A stretch of DNA of 64,000 bases from Leptospira congkakensis (GCF_004770265.1 NZ_RQGQ01000004.1:620001-684000); one strand, 5' to 3'. Shown: positions 37,084-44,587, counted from the stretch's first letter. Made by a program: numbers and translations. The notes: generated from the sequence alone by a model not told the origin.

Positions 37084-37162
37084 GGAACAGGATGCTCCGG
37101 GGTGCGCGTTCGCTCCCGTCTGACATTCGTCAGACCAAGCCCGACGCATCCTTCTCGCGGGG
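37084..37162 (+). repeat. cloverleaf-like palindromic repeat, copy 2
   Basis: It contains GGGTGCG-CGTT-CGCTCCC and GTCTGAC-ATTC-GTCAGAC (37118-37135), then CAAGCCCGACGCATCC. The outer GGGCT arm is imperfect here (GGATGCT). It lies in a 562-base gene-free stretch. Confidence 0.7.
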
Positions 37163-37515
37163 GATTGGGTTTTTGTAGAAGAATTTATGCAGTTTTACTA
37201 GCACATCTGAATTCATTTCACACTTAGCAAAGAAATCTCGATTACGTCAGATATCCTACTCAAACAGAAAAATAAAAACTACATATTCGAATCCAATTCA
37301 GTATTAGGTGACCATTCTTTACTAAAATGGGAAAACACTTTAACTTGATTTACAAATCAATGAATCGAGGATTTATTCAAAAAAACTTTGTTCTGAAATA
37401 GAATTCAAAGACTATAATATTACGTGGGGCTAAAAACGCTCAGCTACAAGCAAATAAAATCCAACTTAACGAACGATCCATTCATCTTATGGTTTTTGGA
37501 ATATGATGAATAGAA
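37163..37515. other. gene-free AT-rich stretch
   Basis: About 350 bases after the repeat. Only short frames exist and none has a ribosome-binding site or recognisable homology. It separates ordinary chromosome from the accessory cluster of small secreted proteins. Confidence 0.4.
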
Positions 37516-38094
37516 TTATTTATTTATATCATCTTCTTGAATGTCAATTGTCGTAACTCCAACCAAAAAATCAAAAGCTTCTGAAAAATTAAAACCAACC
37601 CGAATTCCATAATATATCCCGAAGGACATCTCTACTGATATCGGAGAATCACACCATTTTCCGATAATTTCTCCAGTAGAAGATTGAGTAGCTCCCAATG
37701 GAAAAATGATATTGGTATTGAATTTAGAAAACGCTTTTTTTTTAGTTCTGGGTTCATCAACTTTTGGAAGATGCGAATTCGAATTCAATACAACAAACGA
37801 ATTTCCTTGGTTGAGAGATAAATCAGAATTTTCATAGGTAGAAACATATATACGGCTCCCCCTTCCCCCAGTTTTATAATATCCAATTACGCCGCTCCTG
37901 ATACCAACACCCAACCCGTTCTTTCCATACTGCATACCACCCCCAAAGCACCAAGCCCATGCCGATACACCGAAAACATTTTCCTCAATTCCTATCACAG
38001 GAATATCCGCAAGGTCATCTTTTCGATTTTGAAAATAATTACCGAATGAAGCACAATTAAAAATCGAAAAAAGCACTATGATTATAAGTCTCAT
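37516..38094 (-). CDS. putative lipoprotein of unknown function
   Basis: 192 residues from ATG 38094; the longer frame begins with TTG 38109. Signal peptide MRLIIIVLFSIFNC ends in lipobox I-F-N-C. The segment NRKDDLADIPVIGIE is followed by Gly-rich strands (CFGGGMQYGKNGLGVGIRSG). This R-x-x-D-x-x-D-I motif after the lipidated Cys occurs in many spirochetal and myxobacterial lipoproteins of unknown role (family memory, not checked). It is the last of three minus-strand genes starting at 38838. Confidence 0.6.
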   Translation of the reverse strand: MRLIIIVLFSIFNCASFGNYFQNRKDDLADIPVIGIEENVFGVSAWAWCFGGGMQYGKNGLGVGIRSGVIGYYKTGGRGSRIYVSTYENSDLSLNQGNSFVVLNSNSHLPKVDEPRTKKKAFSKFNTNIIFPLGATQSSTGEIIGKWCDSPISVEMSFGIYYGIRVGFNFSEAFDFLVGVTTIDIQEDDINK

Positions 38095-38115
38095 CTTACG
38101 GAAATCCAATTTCCA

Positions 38116-38382
38116 TTAATTTACAATCGAGTATAAATCAACGTTTCCCTTCTTTTTGCGACATTGAGTTAATTTATATGTGTGTTGCATACATGATAAT
38201 ATAACTAAATCGTAACTTGAATTATCCGTATCAATAATTGGATTAGTGATCAAACCACGAAAACAAGAATCTCTTAATGCAATTTTCGCATCATCTTTAC
38301 ATTTTTCTTCACTATTGTTTCCGCAGCCAACCATTGCAACTAACAGTAAAAATAATTTCAATTTCGCTTTGTTTTTATTCAT
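38116..38382 (-). CDS. small cysteine-rich lipoprotein
   Basis: 88 residues. The leader KLKLFLLLVAMVGC gives a lipobox (M-V-G-C). The mature part has four more cysteines in two pairs (C-x11-C and C-x9-C), consistent with a disulfide-stapled helical hairpin. No homologue is recognised. It is flanked by two other small lipoprotein genes on the same strand, with gaps of 48 bases upstream and 21 downstream. Confidence 0.55.
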   Translation of the reverse strand: MNKNKAKLKLFLLLVAMVGCGNNSEEKCKDDAKIALRDSCFRGLITNPIIDTDNSSYDLVILSCMQHTYKLTQCRKKKGNVDLYSIVN

Positions 38383-38430
38383 TTCTATACCATCAAAATT
38401 TTCTTAATATAAAACTTAGAACATTCCCCA

Positions 38431-38838
38431 TCATCTAAATTCACAAAGATTAATTTCCCCACCCCATGATGAGTTTTCAAACATAATGATCTTTTTTAAA
38501 TCACAAACGGAATCAAGGTAGTAGCGGAATTCAACACTCAATTCTAATGAATTTTTCGATCTAAACGGATTTAGAGCCAAATTAGATAAGCATCTTCTAA
38601 AATCACTTTTATCATAATATATATCCCTTTTGCATCCAACGCCATTTGAAAGATTCAATTCAGTTACAATTGTCGTGTCTGGAAAATACTCTAGTTGTTT
38701 TGCAATAAATAAAATACTAAGATCTTTTTCAGCATCTTTAAGTGTGATTAAGCGATTGTCATAAATTCCCGAGTTGTAATTACAAGAAATTAGCAATAGG
38801 AAAGAAAATGTATATAGAATTCGAAATTTATTTCTCAT
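38431..38838 (-). CDS. small lipoprotein of unknown function
   Basis: 135 residues from ATG 38838, giving MRNKFRILYTFSFLLLISC with lipobox L-I-S-C. The longer frame to 38913 merely runs through the preceding gene in another frame. The mature part contains four cysteines (GVGCKRD, FRRCLS, SVCDLK, NLCEFR) and no recognised domain. Its start overlaps the last codons of the frameshifted cysteine-rich gene upstream by 11 bases. Confidence 0.55.
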   Translation of the reverse strand: MRNKFRILYTFSFLLLISCNYNSGIYDNRLITLKDAEKDLSILFIAKQLEYFPDTTIVTELNLSNGVGCKRDIYYDKSDFRRCLSNLALNPFRSKNSLELSVEFRYYLDSVCDLKKIIMFENSSWGGEINLCEFR

Positions 38839-39090
38839 ATGGATTACAAATTGTATTTTGTTGGCAAGTCCTAATACATTCGGTTCGGATTGTGTTTTCA
38901 TATTCGTCACCACCCCAATGCCCTTGAAATACCTTCATATCCACACATTTTTTTACACATTCCTTTCTTTCTTTACAATCAATAATCCAGGCCGTCGGAC
39001 GACGAGGATTCTCTTCTTTCTTTTTTTGTCAGCAGCAACACTAGAAAAATAAGTAAAACATAAAATTAGTAATAGTATTTTTTTTATCAT
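38828..39090 (-). pseudogene. exported protein with twin CX3C motif, frameshifted at an A7 tract
   Basis: ATG at 39090 opens a signal peptide (MIKKILLLILCFTYFSSVAA) followed by DKK. The next bases are seven As on the coding strand, where the frame breaks. In the shifted frame a 65-residue continuation runs to TAA at 38828-38830, through KKKEENPRRPTAWIIDCKER, ECVKKCVDMK, TECIRTCQQNTIC and NPYEK. The span of 263 bases is one base short of 88 codons, so an eight-A ancestor would read through. Six cysteines form C-x5-C-x3-C and C-x3-C-x5-C, a symmetric helical-hairpin pattern. It may be a pseudogene, a slippage-controlled gene or a sequencing error. Confidence 0.6.
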
Positions 39091-39147
39091 CAACTTACCG
39101 AAAACCTATTCAAATCCGCGAACGATTTAAAAAGAAACTTTTAATGT

Positions 39148-39357
39148 TCATCTATACAGATACTGACATAAGGCAAGATATTGTGCAGGAGTAACAGTCA
39201 CTGAATCAGAAGTGATAGGCACCGAATTCAATTCGGAGTCCACGGCAATTAAGCCACATAAGGCTAGTTTTCTCTTTGGATCGCCTTGGTCTGTTTTAGC
39301 TCGACAGCAAAGAAAACAAGATATGATCAATAGGAAGACTAAATTTTTGTATAACAT
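39148..39357 (-). CDS. tiny three-cysteine lipoprotein, subfamily E
   Basis: 69 residues from ATG 39357 (the longer frame starts at 39384). The leader MLYKNLVFLLIISCFLCC offers lipobox cysteines. The mature part reads QGDPKRKLALCGLIAVDSEL and ends in YLALCQYLYR. It shares QGDPK, L-x-L-C-x-L-x-A and YLALC-x-x-x-Y with the plus-strand gene at 40275-40490, so the two are paralogues. The general plan (lipidated Cys, then Cys about 15 residues on, then a late Cys) is that of the array at 44-48 kb. Confidence 0.5.
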   Translation of the reverse strand: MLYKNLVFLLIISCFLCCRAKTDQGDPKRKLALCGLIAVDSELNSVPITSDSVTVTPAQYLALCQYLYR

Positions 39358-39531
39358 GTATTTTCCTCCAGAGTGCCTATCCAAAAACTCTATGTTTCAT
39401 CATTCAGTGCTCTAGATAATTCGCTTTGAAATTGCAAAAATGTTTCCAAATAATCTTCTCGAAAATCACCGTTTACGAAATTGATCCCAAAAAAAAGCAA
39501 AAGTGAAATCTCAAACTCATAGATTTCATTC

Positions 39532-39996
39532 CTAATACACCAAAATTGTGCCTTTCGCTTCATTGATGCATAAATTTTTCGCGTTTGTTATACCCATGTA
39601 TGCAGGTAAAATAAACTCATTCACATAAATGATACTTGAAGATACACATTTAAAATCCATAGGATCATTTAAGATACATTTAGCCGGGTTTTTAGTTAAA
39701 GATTGCCATTCCGTGATGATTTTATTTGGATCTAATCCGACTAAAGTATATACATTCACACAATAGTTACTCAAACTTAAGGTTTTGTTTTGGGTATCAA
39801 TTACCGAATAACGGAAAAACATGTTGTTCACAGGTAATCCGGAAATATAATTTCCCAAATATTCGGTTGTAATCAGAAGTGAAACAGTGGCCTGTTTTAG
39901 ACTTTTATTTTCCCACTTTTGACCATTGAGATTTCCTAAGTTGATACAATGAATTAGAAGTGATATTTGAATGATTAACAAAACCAGTTTTTTCAT
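39532..39996 (-). CDS. lipoprotein of unknown function
   Basis: 154 residues. The signal peptide MKKLVLLIIQISLLIHC has lipobox L-I-H-C. The mature domain is hydrophilic with four further cysteines (SNYCVN, AKCILN, FKCVSS, NLCINE) and several NTT/SLS-type strands. No family is recognised. It stands alone on the minus strand, 280 bases from the divergent small lipoprotein gene at 40275. Confidence 0.55.
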   Translation of the reverse strand: MKKLVLLIIQISLLIHCINLGNLNGQKWENKSLKQATVSLLITTEYLGNYISGLPVNNMFFRYSVIDTQNKTLSLSNYCVNVYTLVGLDPNKIITEWQSLTKNPAKCILNDPMDFKCVSSSIIYVNEFILPAYMGITNAKNLCINEAKGTILVY

Positions 39997-40274
39997 TTAT
40001 TTATAAATTATATTTTCATCGGATAACTTAAGATATACTAAAGATAAAAACAACTGCCACAACTAGCAACTAACTTTTTATTCACTACCCACTCGCTCGA
40101 TGCCATCTGGTTCAGTAAAATCACATCCTCTCGACTACACTCGACAACCATATCCCCTTCCGCTCCCGATATAAAGAAAATTTGCATCGCCAAACGAACA
40201 TCAGTTTTTATTTTTTGTATTAGTTCGGAACTCGCCCAAATATTAATAAAATGTAGCTCTTAAAAAGATACTTT

Positions 40275-40490
40275 ATGAAAAATCGATCGTTTATTTTATT
40301 CATTTCATTCATATTCTCTCTGAATTGTGATCCAAAGCAAAACCAAGGGGATCCAAAAGAAAATCTAAAACTTTGTATCTTAACGGCCATCGAATTGGAA
40401 AACAATCCACCAAAGCAAGATGATCTTTCTATAAAACAGGTATCGGCAGCTGCGTATTTAGCTTTATGTTATCATGATTACAAAAGATGA
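40275..40490 (+). CDS. tiny three-cysteine lipoprotein, subfamily E
   Basis: 71 residues. Signal peptide MKNRSFILFISFIFSLNC (lipobox S-L-N-C). The mature part is DPKQNQGDPKENLKLCILTA then IELENNPPKQDDLSIKQVSA and AAYLALCYHDYKR. It is a clear paralogue of 39148-39357 on the opposite strand. Function is unknown. The pair flanks the lipoprotein gene at 39532. Confidence 0.6.
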   Translation: MKNRSFILFISFIFSLNCDPKQNQGDPKENLKLCILTAIELENNPPKQDDLSIKQVSAAAYLALCYHDYKR

Positions 40491-40527
40491 ATTGACCATT
40501 GCAGAAACTTTAAAGTTTTCGATTTCT

Positions 40528-41268
40528 TTAGTCCAATTCTTCTTCTAATCTTCTAACAACTGTTTCTAAAACCATCACACGGGCGAAGTATTTATCATTG
40601 GCTGGAACAAGAATCCAAGGTGCTTTTGGGGCATCGGTTTTGGCAAACATTTGGTTTGCTGCTTCTTCGTAGAGTGCCCATTTGTCGCGATTCCGCCAAT
40701 CTTCCTCAGTGAGTTTCCAACGTTTGAGAGGATCGTTTTTCCTAGATTCAAAACGTAATAATTGTTCATCGGAGTCGATATGGAGCCAAAATTTAACAAT
40801 GATGGTTCCAAAACTAACCAGTTGTTCTTCGAATAGTAAAATTTCTTCGTAAGCACGCGACCATTCGGATTCGGAGGCAAATCCTTCCACTCTTTCCACA
40901 AGGACACGACCATAGTGAGAGCGATCAAAAATTCCGATATGTCCTCTCTGTGGAATTCGGTTCCAAAATCTCCAGAGGTAATGGTGTTGGATTTCTTCCG
41001 AATTTGGGGCAGAAATATTATGAACTTCAAAAAGTCTTGGATCAATCTCTTGTGTTAGGCGGCGAATCGCTCCACCTTTTCCAGCAGCATCCCAACCTTC
41101 GAAAACAAACAGAACGGACCTTCCCTTGGCTTTGGCGAGAAATGTTAGATCACGAATTTTATTTTTCAGAACCTTCATCTTCGCCTGGTATTCGTCAGGT
41201 GGTAAAACCTGGTTTTTATCCAGTTGGTTTAAATTAAGGATTCTAGATTGTAATGGATAGTATTTCAT
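40528..41268 (-). CDS. polyphosphate kinase 2 family protein (catalytic subunit of a split pair)
   Basis: 246 residues. PPK2 motifs are intact: Walker A GWDAAGKGGAIRRL, the DPR strand, the lid-preceding IGIFDRSHYGRVLVERVEGF and a basic C-terminal part (SRKNDPLKRWKLTEEDWRNR). PPK2 enzymes transfer phosphate between polyphosphate and nucleoside mono- or diphosphates. Its start overlaps the stop of the degenerate PPK2 gene upstream by four bases. In class II PPK2 (polyphosphate:AMP phosphotransferase) two such domains are fused in one chain, and the order degenerate-then-catalytic is the same here. Confidence 0.9.
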   Translation of the reverse strand: MKYYPLQSRILNLNQLDKNQVLPPDEYQAKMKVLKNKIRDLTFLAKAKGRSVLFVFEGWDAAGKGGAIRRLTQEIDPRLFEVHNISAPNSEEIQHHYLWRFWNRIPQRGHIGIFDRSHYGRVLVERVEGFASESEWSRAYEEILLFEEQLVSFGTIIVKFWLHIDSDEQLLRFESRKNDPLKRWKLTEEDWRNRDKWALYEEAANQMFAKTDAPKAPWILVPANDKYFARVMVLETVVRRLEEELD

Positions 41269-42020
41269 GGGATAAGCTCCGTTCCATGGTTAATCGAGTG
41301 GAGGGCGGCTTGCGAATCAAACTGTAAAATTCTTTCTAAACGTTCGATGATGGCTTCAAAAACCAAAAGTTTTGTTTCTTCTTTTTTGGAATTATAGATG
41401 ATCTGCCAAGGTGAGTCGATGGTACGGGATGCACTCAAAATAGAATCAAAAATTTCAAAGTATCGGTTGTAATGTTCCCCTTGGTCTTTGTCAAAATGGG
41501 AAAGTTCCCATTCTTTCTTTTTCTTTTTAGAATCTTCTAGGCGTTTCTTCTGATCTTTTTTGGATATATGCAAAAAGAATTTATGAACGATGACTTTGTC
41601 TTTGGAAAGAATTCTTTCTGTACCTAGGATAGAAAGTAACCTTTGGTCATATTCGGCGAGGTTTATCTTTTTTTCAGAGCGAAGGTAGGCTAATCGACTG
41701 TAATAAGTATTTAGATAAAATAGTAACTCACCATAACGAGGAACCACTCGCCAAAAATTCCAAAGAAAGGGGTAACCCCTCTCCTCTGACTGGTCTACAT
41801 AAGGTGAATAGACCTTAAACTTTCTTGGATCGAGCCTGATGGTTAACGATTGTAAAATGGACCCTTTGCCGGTTGATGCAAACCCTTCTATAAGAAAAAT
41901 ATGAGCAATCTTTTGGTTAACACTTTCTCTTTGTAAAAGAAAAAATCGTTCTTGTAAGTCCGTTAGATCACTGGCCGCATACCTTGGAACTTGGTCTGTT
42001 GGATGTCTTTCTAAAATCAC
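41265..42020 (-). CDS. degenerate PPK2-like protein (non-catalytic partner)
   Basis: 251 residues. The PPK2 P-loop is kept as IEGFASTGKGSILQSL, and LDPRKFKVYSP plus YPFLWNFWRVVPRYGELLFY match the fold. The catalytic FDRSHYGRVL of true PPK2 is replaced by FYLNTYYSRLAYL, so the key aspartate and arginine are missing. The C-terminal part is Lys-rich (KKRLEDSKKKKKEW). It resembles the N-terminal domain of two-domain polyphosphate:AMP phosphotransferases. It is translationally coupled (ATGA-type 4-base overlap) to the catalytic PPK2 gene. Confidence 0.75.
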   Translation of the reverse strand: MILERHPTDQVPRYAASDLTDLQERFFLLQRESVNQKIAHIFLIEGFASTGKGSILQSLTIRLDPRKFKVYSPYVDQSEERGYPFLWNFWRVVPRYGELLFYLNTYYSRLAYLRSEKKINLAEYDQRLLSILGTERILSKDKVIVHKFFLHISKKDQKKRLEDSKKKKKEWELSHFDKDQGEHYNRYFEIFDSILSASRTIDSPWQIIYNSKKEETKLLVFEAIIERLERILQFDSQAALHSINHGTELIP

Positions 42021-42080
42021 AAGAAAAAATACTAGAACCCATTTAAAAAAAACCTAGCCTTTTTTTATGAATCTTATGAA

Positions 42081-42437
42081 TTACATTGGCTTTGGAAAAC
42101 CAGGTCCTGTGGCTTTTGCGATATGATCAATTCCTTTCTCTTGGTTTTCATACCTAGGGATCAAATGTACATGTAAGTGGGGAACTCGCTCGGCAATCGC
42201 AGCAATGTACATTTTTTCTGGATGGAATGATTTTAAAATTTCAGTCGCTTTGTGAAACGCTCGTCCATAATTTTCAAACTCACTTAGATTGAGAGAAAAC
42301 CAAGATTCGACATGCCCTTTGTGTTCCATGTACAAATACCCATTTAGGTTTTGGTCTGCCTTTCTTAGGATCCAGTTTTCGTTTTGAAATACAATTTCTG
42401 ATTCATTTTTATGGGCTTCGCAGATAGGACAGTTCAT
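42081..42437 (-). CDS. HIT family hydrolase/transferase
   Basis: 118 residues from ATG 42437 (42440 also possible). GGGAAGA upstream gives proper spacing to 42437. The histidine triad HLHVHLIPR (H-x-H-x-H) is present, along with an N-terminal CPICEAH that may bind zinc and GYLYMEHKGHVESW before the helix. HIT proteins hydrolyse or transfer nucleotidyl groups (AppppA, AMP-NH2). It lies 61 bases behind the divergently started gene at 42470 and upstream of the PPK2 pair; a shared nucleotide-metabolism role is possible. Confidence 0.85.
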   Translation of the reverse strand: MNCPICEAHKNESEIVFQNENWILRKADQNLNGYLYMEHKGHVESWFSLNLSEFENYGRAFHKATEILKSFHPEKMYIAAIAERVPHLHVHLIPRYENQEKGIDHIAKATGPGFPKPM

Positions 42438-42469
42438 CATTCTTCCCAATTTAGCCGATAGGTAAAGAG

Positions 42470-43312
42470 ATGAGAATCTATTTTTTGTTACCCCTATTCT
42501 TGTTCGGTTTTGGCATGGAACGGGTTTTTGCTCAAACGAAAGTTGATTCTTCCGATCCTTTTACTGAATTCATTTATGCCATTTCCGAAGTCGTATTTGC
42601 CAATCCCTTCCGCAAGGAAGAAACCGAAATTCGCAAACGGATCCTTGAATCCAATGTCGCAGAAGTCCGTGACCTTCGCATTCAATTAAAAAATGCTCTC
42701 CGTTCATTATCTCTTGCTAGATCAGATGTAAAATCCAGAAATCAAAAGTTACTTTCTTTTGAATCGCAATTGGAAACGATTCCAAGCCTTGGGGGTTTCC
42801 TTTGGAAAGACGAATCAGGAACCATTTACCAATGGGGAGATTGGTCCGATTTTTACGAAGATGGATTTAGCAAAGAAAAACTACGACTCGAAGGACAAAT
42901 TCCCTCTTTTTCTTATGAAGGCGGATCCTTATATTTTTTCTTAAGAAACCCTCCTGGTGCTTTGCCTGTTGAGTTTAGTTTCCTAGGTTGGGAGTCTCAC
43001 TTTTATGCCTTTGGTGACGAAGGTTCCTTACGTTATACCAATGACTTCCGTTTGGATCCCTCCGAACGACTCGCTGACTTTCGCAAAGTTTTCGATACAA
43101 TTCGTAAAAAAATTCCAGGTTCTCAAATCATCACAGCAAACGATCTAACCATCTTTATGGTGCCAGGCCTACCCAAACCCATTTATTATATTTTCTTATT
43201 TCTTCGTTTTTTTCTGATTGGTTGGACCATCCTCCTTTCCCTCTATATCATCCGCACAAGCCTCACCTATCCAAAAAATCATTTGCCCGAAGACAAGCTC
43301 CCCCTATCCTGA
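42470..43312 (+). CDS. exported protein with coiled coil and C-terminal membrane anchor
   Basis: 280 residues. Signal peptide MRIYFLLPLFLFGFGMERVF-AQ. A coiled-coil stretch spans about residues 45-100 (ETEIRKRILESNVAEVRDLR, LKNALRSLSLARSD). A beta-rich domain with many aromatic residues follows (FLWKDESGTIYQWGDWSDFY), and a transmembrane helix lies near residues 237-262 (YYIFLFLRFFLIGWTILLSL). The topology would place the main domain in the periplasm, anchored at the C-terminus. No family is recognised. It is the last gene before the tRNA. Confidence 0.65.
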   Translation: MRIYFLLPLFLFGFGMERVFAQTKVDSSDPFTEFIYAISEVVFANPFRKEETEIRKRILESNVAEVRDLRIQLKNALRSLSLARSDVKSRNQKLLSFESQLETIPSLGGFLWKDESGTIYQWGDWSDFYEDGFSKEKLRLEGQIPSFSYEGGSLYFFLRNPPGALPVEFSFLGWESHFYAFGDEGSLRYTNDFRLDPSERLADFRKVFDTIRKKIPGSQIITANDLTIFMVPGLPKPIYYIFLFLRFFLIGWTILLSLYIIRTSLTYPKNHLPEDKLPLS

Positions 43313-43330
43313 CATTACATCTATCTCTAT

Positions 43331-43405
43331 GCCCTGGTAGTTCAACGGATAGAACATCGGTCTTCGGAACCGACAGTGGGGGTTCGATTCCCTCCTGGGG
43401 CACCA
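43331..43405 (+). tRNA. tRNA-Arg (anticodon TCG), CCA encoded
   Basis: The cloverleaf folds fully: acceptor GCCCTGG / CTGGGGC, D arm with TAGTTCAACGGATAGAAC, anticodon stem TCGGT / ACCGA around loop CTTCGGA (anticodon TCG), and T arm with GGTTCGATTCC. A discriminator A and CCA follow. The last 21 bases are repeated inside the tandem array directly downstream. Confidence 0.95.
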
Positions 43406-43810
43406 GAAATTTTCCATCTCCAAAAATAAAATCCATATAACATAACTAAGTTGGGAATCGAACAGTTTTGTGAGCCAAATCATTGCGACCCATAGGGAGC
43501 AATTATTTGGACAAGCCGACCCGGATGGGAGGCGACGAACAAAACCGTGCCTCGGAGCGTTGGTGAGACATGAAGGCGAACCAGCAGAGAGGGCGATTCC
43601 CTCCTGGGGCACCAGAAATTTTCCATCACCAAAAATAAAATCCATATAACATAACTAAGTTGGGAATCGAACAGTTTTGTGATCAGAAATGAGAACGACC
43701 CATAGGGAGCAATTATTTGGACAAGCCGACCCGGATGGGAGGCGACGAACAAAACCGCGCCTCGGAGCGTTGGTGAGCCATGACGGCGAACCAGCAGAGA
43801 GGGCGATTCC
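43385..43810 (+). repeat. two tandem 209/210-bp units starting in the tRNA-Arg 3' end
   Basis: Unit 1 is 43385-43593, unit 2 is 43594-43803, and a third start (CGATTCC) stands at 43804-43810. Both units begin with CGATTCCCTCCTGGGGCACC from the tRNA 3' end. They are nearly identical except for a 12-13-base variable stretch (43472-43484 against 43681-43694). Each contains a core closed by GGGAATCG (43453 and 43662) and CGATTCCC (43594 and 43804), which match the tRNA T arm. Nested pairs lie inside: GTTTTGT/ACAAAAC and CCCAT/ATGGG. Frames running through it are not credible genes. Confidence 0.85.
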
Positions 43811-43870
43811 CGAAACGCTTCCTTCCCAATGATCTATTCATTATTTATTAGCATTTCTTCCTAATTTTGG

Positions 43871-43948
43871 GAACGGGCTACTCTGGGGTGCGCGTTCGCT
43901 CCCGTCTGACATTCGTCAGACCAAGCCCGTCGTATCCCTATCGCGGAC
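43871..43948 (+). repeat. cloverleaf-like palindromic repeat, copy 3 (best copy)
   Basis: Outer stem CGGGCT (43874-43879) with AGCCCG (43924-43929). Inner hairpins are GGGTGCG-CGTT-CGCTCCC and GTCTGAC-ATTC-GTCAGAC (43904-43921). A right flank GTATCCCTATCGCGGA follows. It lies at the 3' end of the small-lipoprotein array. Confidence 0.75.
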
Positions 43949-44049
43949 ACTTATTTGGTAATTCATAATATTCAATTTATTTAAAAAAACTAAAAGATTC
44001 ATCCGAAACTAGACTAGCCAGGTTACATAAGTTTCTTTCTAATAAAATC

Positions 44050-44292
44050 CTAATTTTCCAAAAACATAAAGGAACGTATCCCGGCTGTTGTTGTATTCCG
44101 ATTAGCAACAAATGTTTGGTATTGACTTTCCGTAATTTTCCCAGCTTCCAAATCTCTTTTGTCACGTTCGTTTAAAGAATTGATACTAACCACCGTGAGA
44201 AGACAAACTTCTTTCGAGTTCGGTTTGTCCTCAGTGCAATGGGTTAAAGACAGCATACAAACTAAATAGAATATAAGTACTATGGACTTCAT
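44050..44292 (-). CDS. tiny lipoprotein, subfamily D
   Basis: 80 residues. Signal MKSIVLIFYLVCMLSLTHC (lipobox L-T-H-C), then TEDKPNSKEVCLLTVVSINS, then LNERDKRDLEAGKITESQYQ and TFVANRNTT. It is about 80 percent identical by eye to 47102-47341, including the 3' untranslated sequence and the palindromic repeat beyond it. The late cysteine of the other copy (MICSF) is arginine here (GIRSF). The middle part L-x-x-x-D-L-x-x-G-x-I-T-x-x-x-Y resembles the short helical SHOCT motif (inference). Function is unknown. Confidence 0.6.
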   Translation of the reverse strand: MKSIVLIFYLVCMLSLTHCTEDKPNSKEVCLLTVVSINSLNERDKRDLEAGKITESQYQTFVANRNTTTAGIRSFMFLEN

Positions 44293-44301
44293 AGATTTGG
44301 T

Positions 44302-44568
44302 TTAAAAATTTCCATTTTGCTCACGTTTTACAAAAGAAGTCAAACATATAGTAGTCGTCCCATTTTCTCTCAGCCTAATTTTTTCATCATACACAGCTTG
44401 AGTAATTCTTCCTTCATTCAAATCTTGCAAGTCTTTGGCTAAGTTTTGCTGAAGTTGAGCGAGCGCAATTACACAAAGACCCGATGAATTTGCGTATTCA
44501 TTCTTACAATTCAATTGGAAAGATATTAAAAAGATCACTATTGCCGTATTAAATTTATAGTTCAACAT
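44302..44568 (-). CDS. tiny lipoprotein, subfamily A
   Basis: 88 residues. Signal MLNYKFNTAIVIFLISFQLNC-like leader (lipobox Q-L-N-C), then KNEYANSSGLCVIALAQLQQ, NLAKDLQDLNEGRITQAVYD, and an end in TTICLTSFVKREQNGNF. It has three cysteines including the lipidated one. It is a close paralogue of 45672-45938 and 47728-47994. A purine-poor gap of nine bases separates it from the subfamily D gene downstream. No known function. Confidence 0.62.
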   Translation of the reverse strand: MLNYKFNTAIVIFLISFQLNCKNEYANSSGLCVIALAQLQQNLAKDLQDLNEGRITQAVYDEKIRLRENGTTTICLTSFVKREQNGNF

Positions 44569-44587
44569 ATCTATAAATACCTCTATG

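Noticed and set aside
37400..37500. Possible transposase remnant near 37430
   Set aside because: Short frames gave no recognisable transposase motif and no inverted repeats with target duplication were visible.
38858..39052. Plus-strand 64-codon frame
   Set aside because: It is antisense to the frameshifted cysteine-rich gene, which has a signal peptide and a patterned cysteine set.
43222..43440. Plus-strand frame of 72 codons across the tRNA
   Set aside because: It covers the tRNA and the end of a well-supported gene in another frame.
43304..43752. Two overlapping minus-strand reading frames of 90-113 codons behind tRNA-Arg
   Set aside because: They run through the tandem repeat and the tRNA itself, repeat each other's sequence, and have no ribosome-binding site; they are by-products of the repeated DNA.
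43385..43810. CRISPR array
   Set aside because: The repeat unit is 209/210 bases with no short spacer pattern and no cas genes are present.
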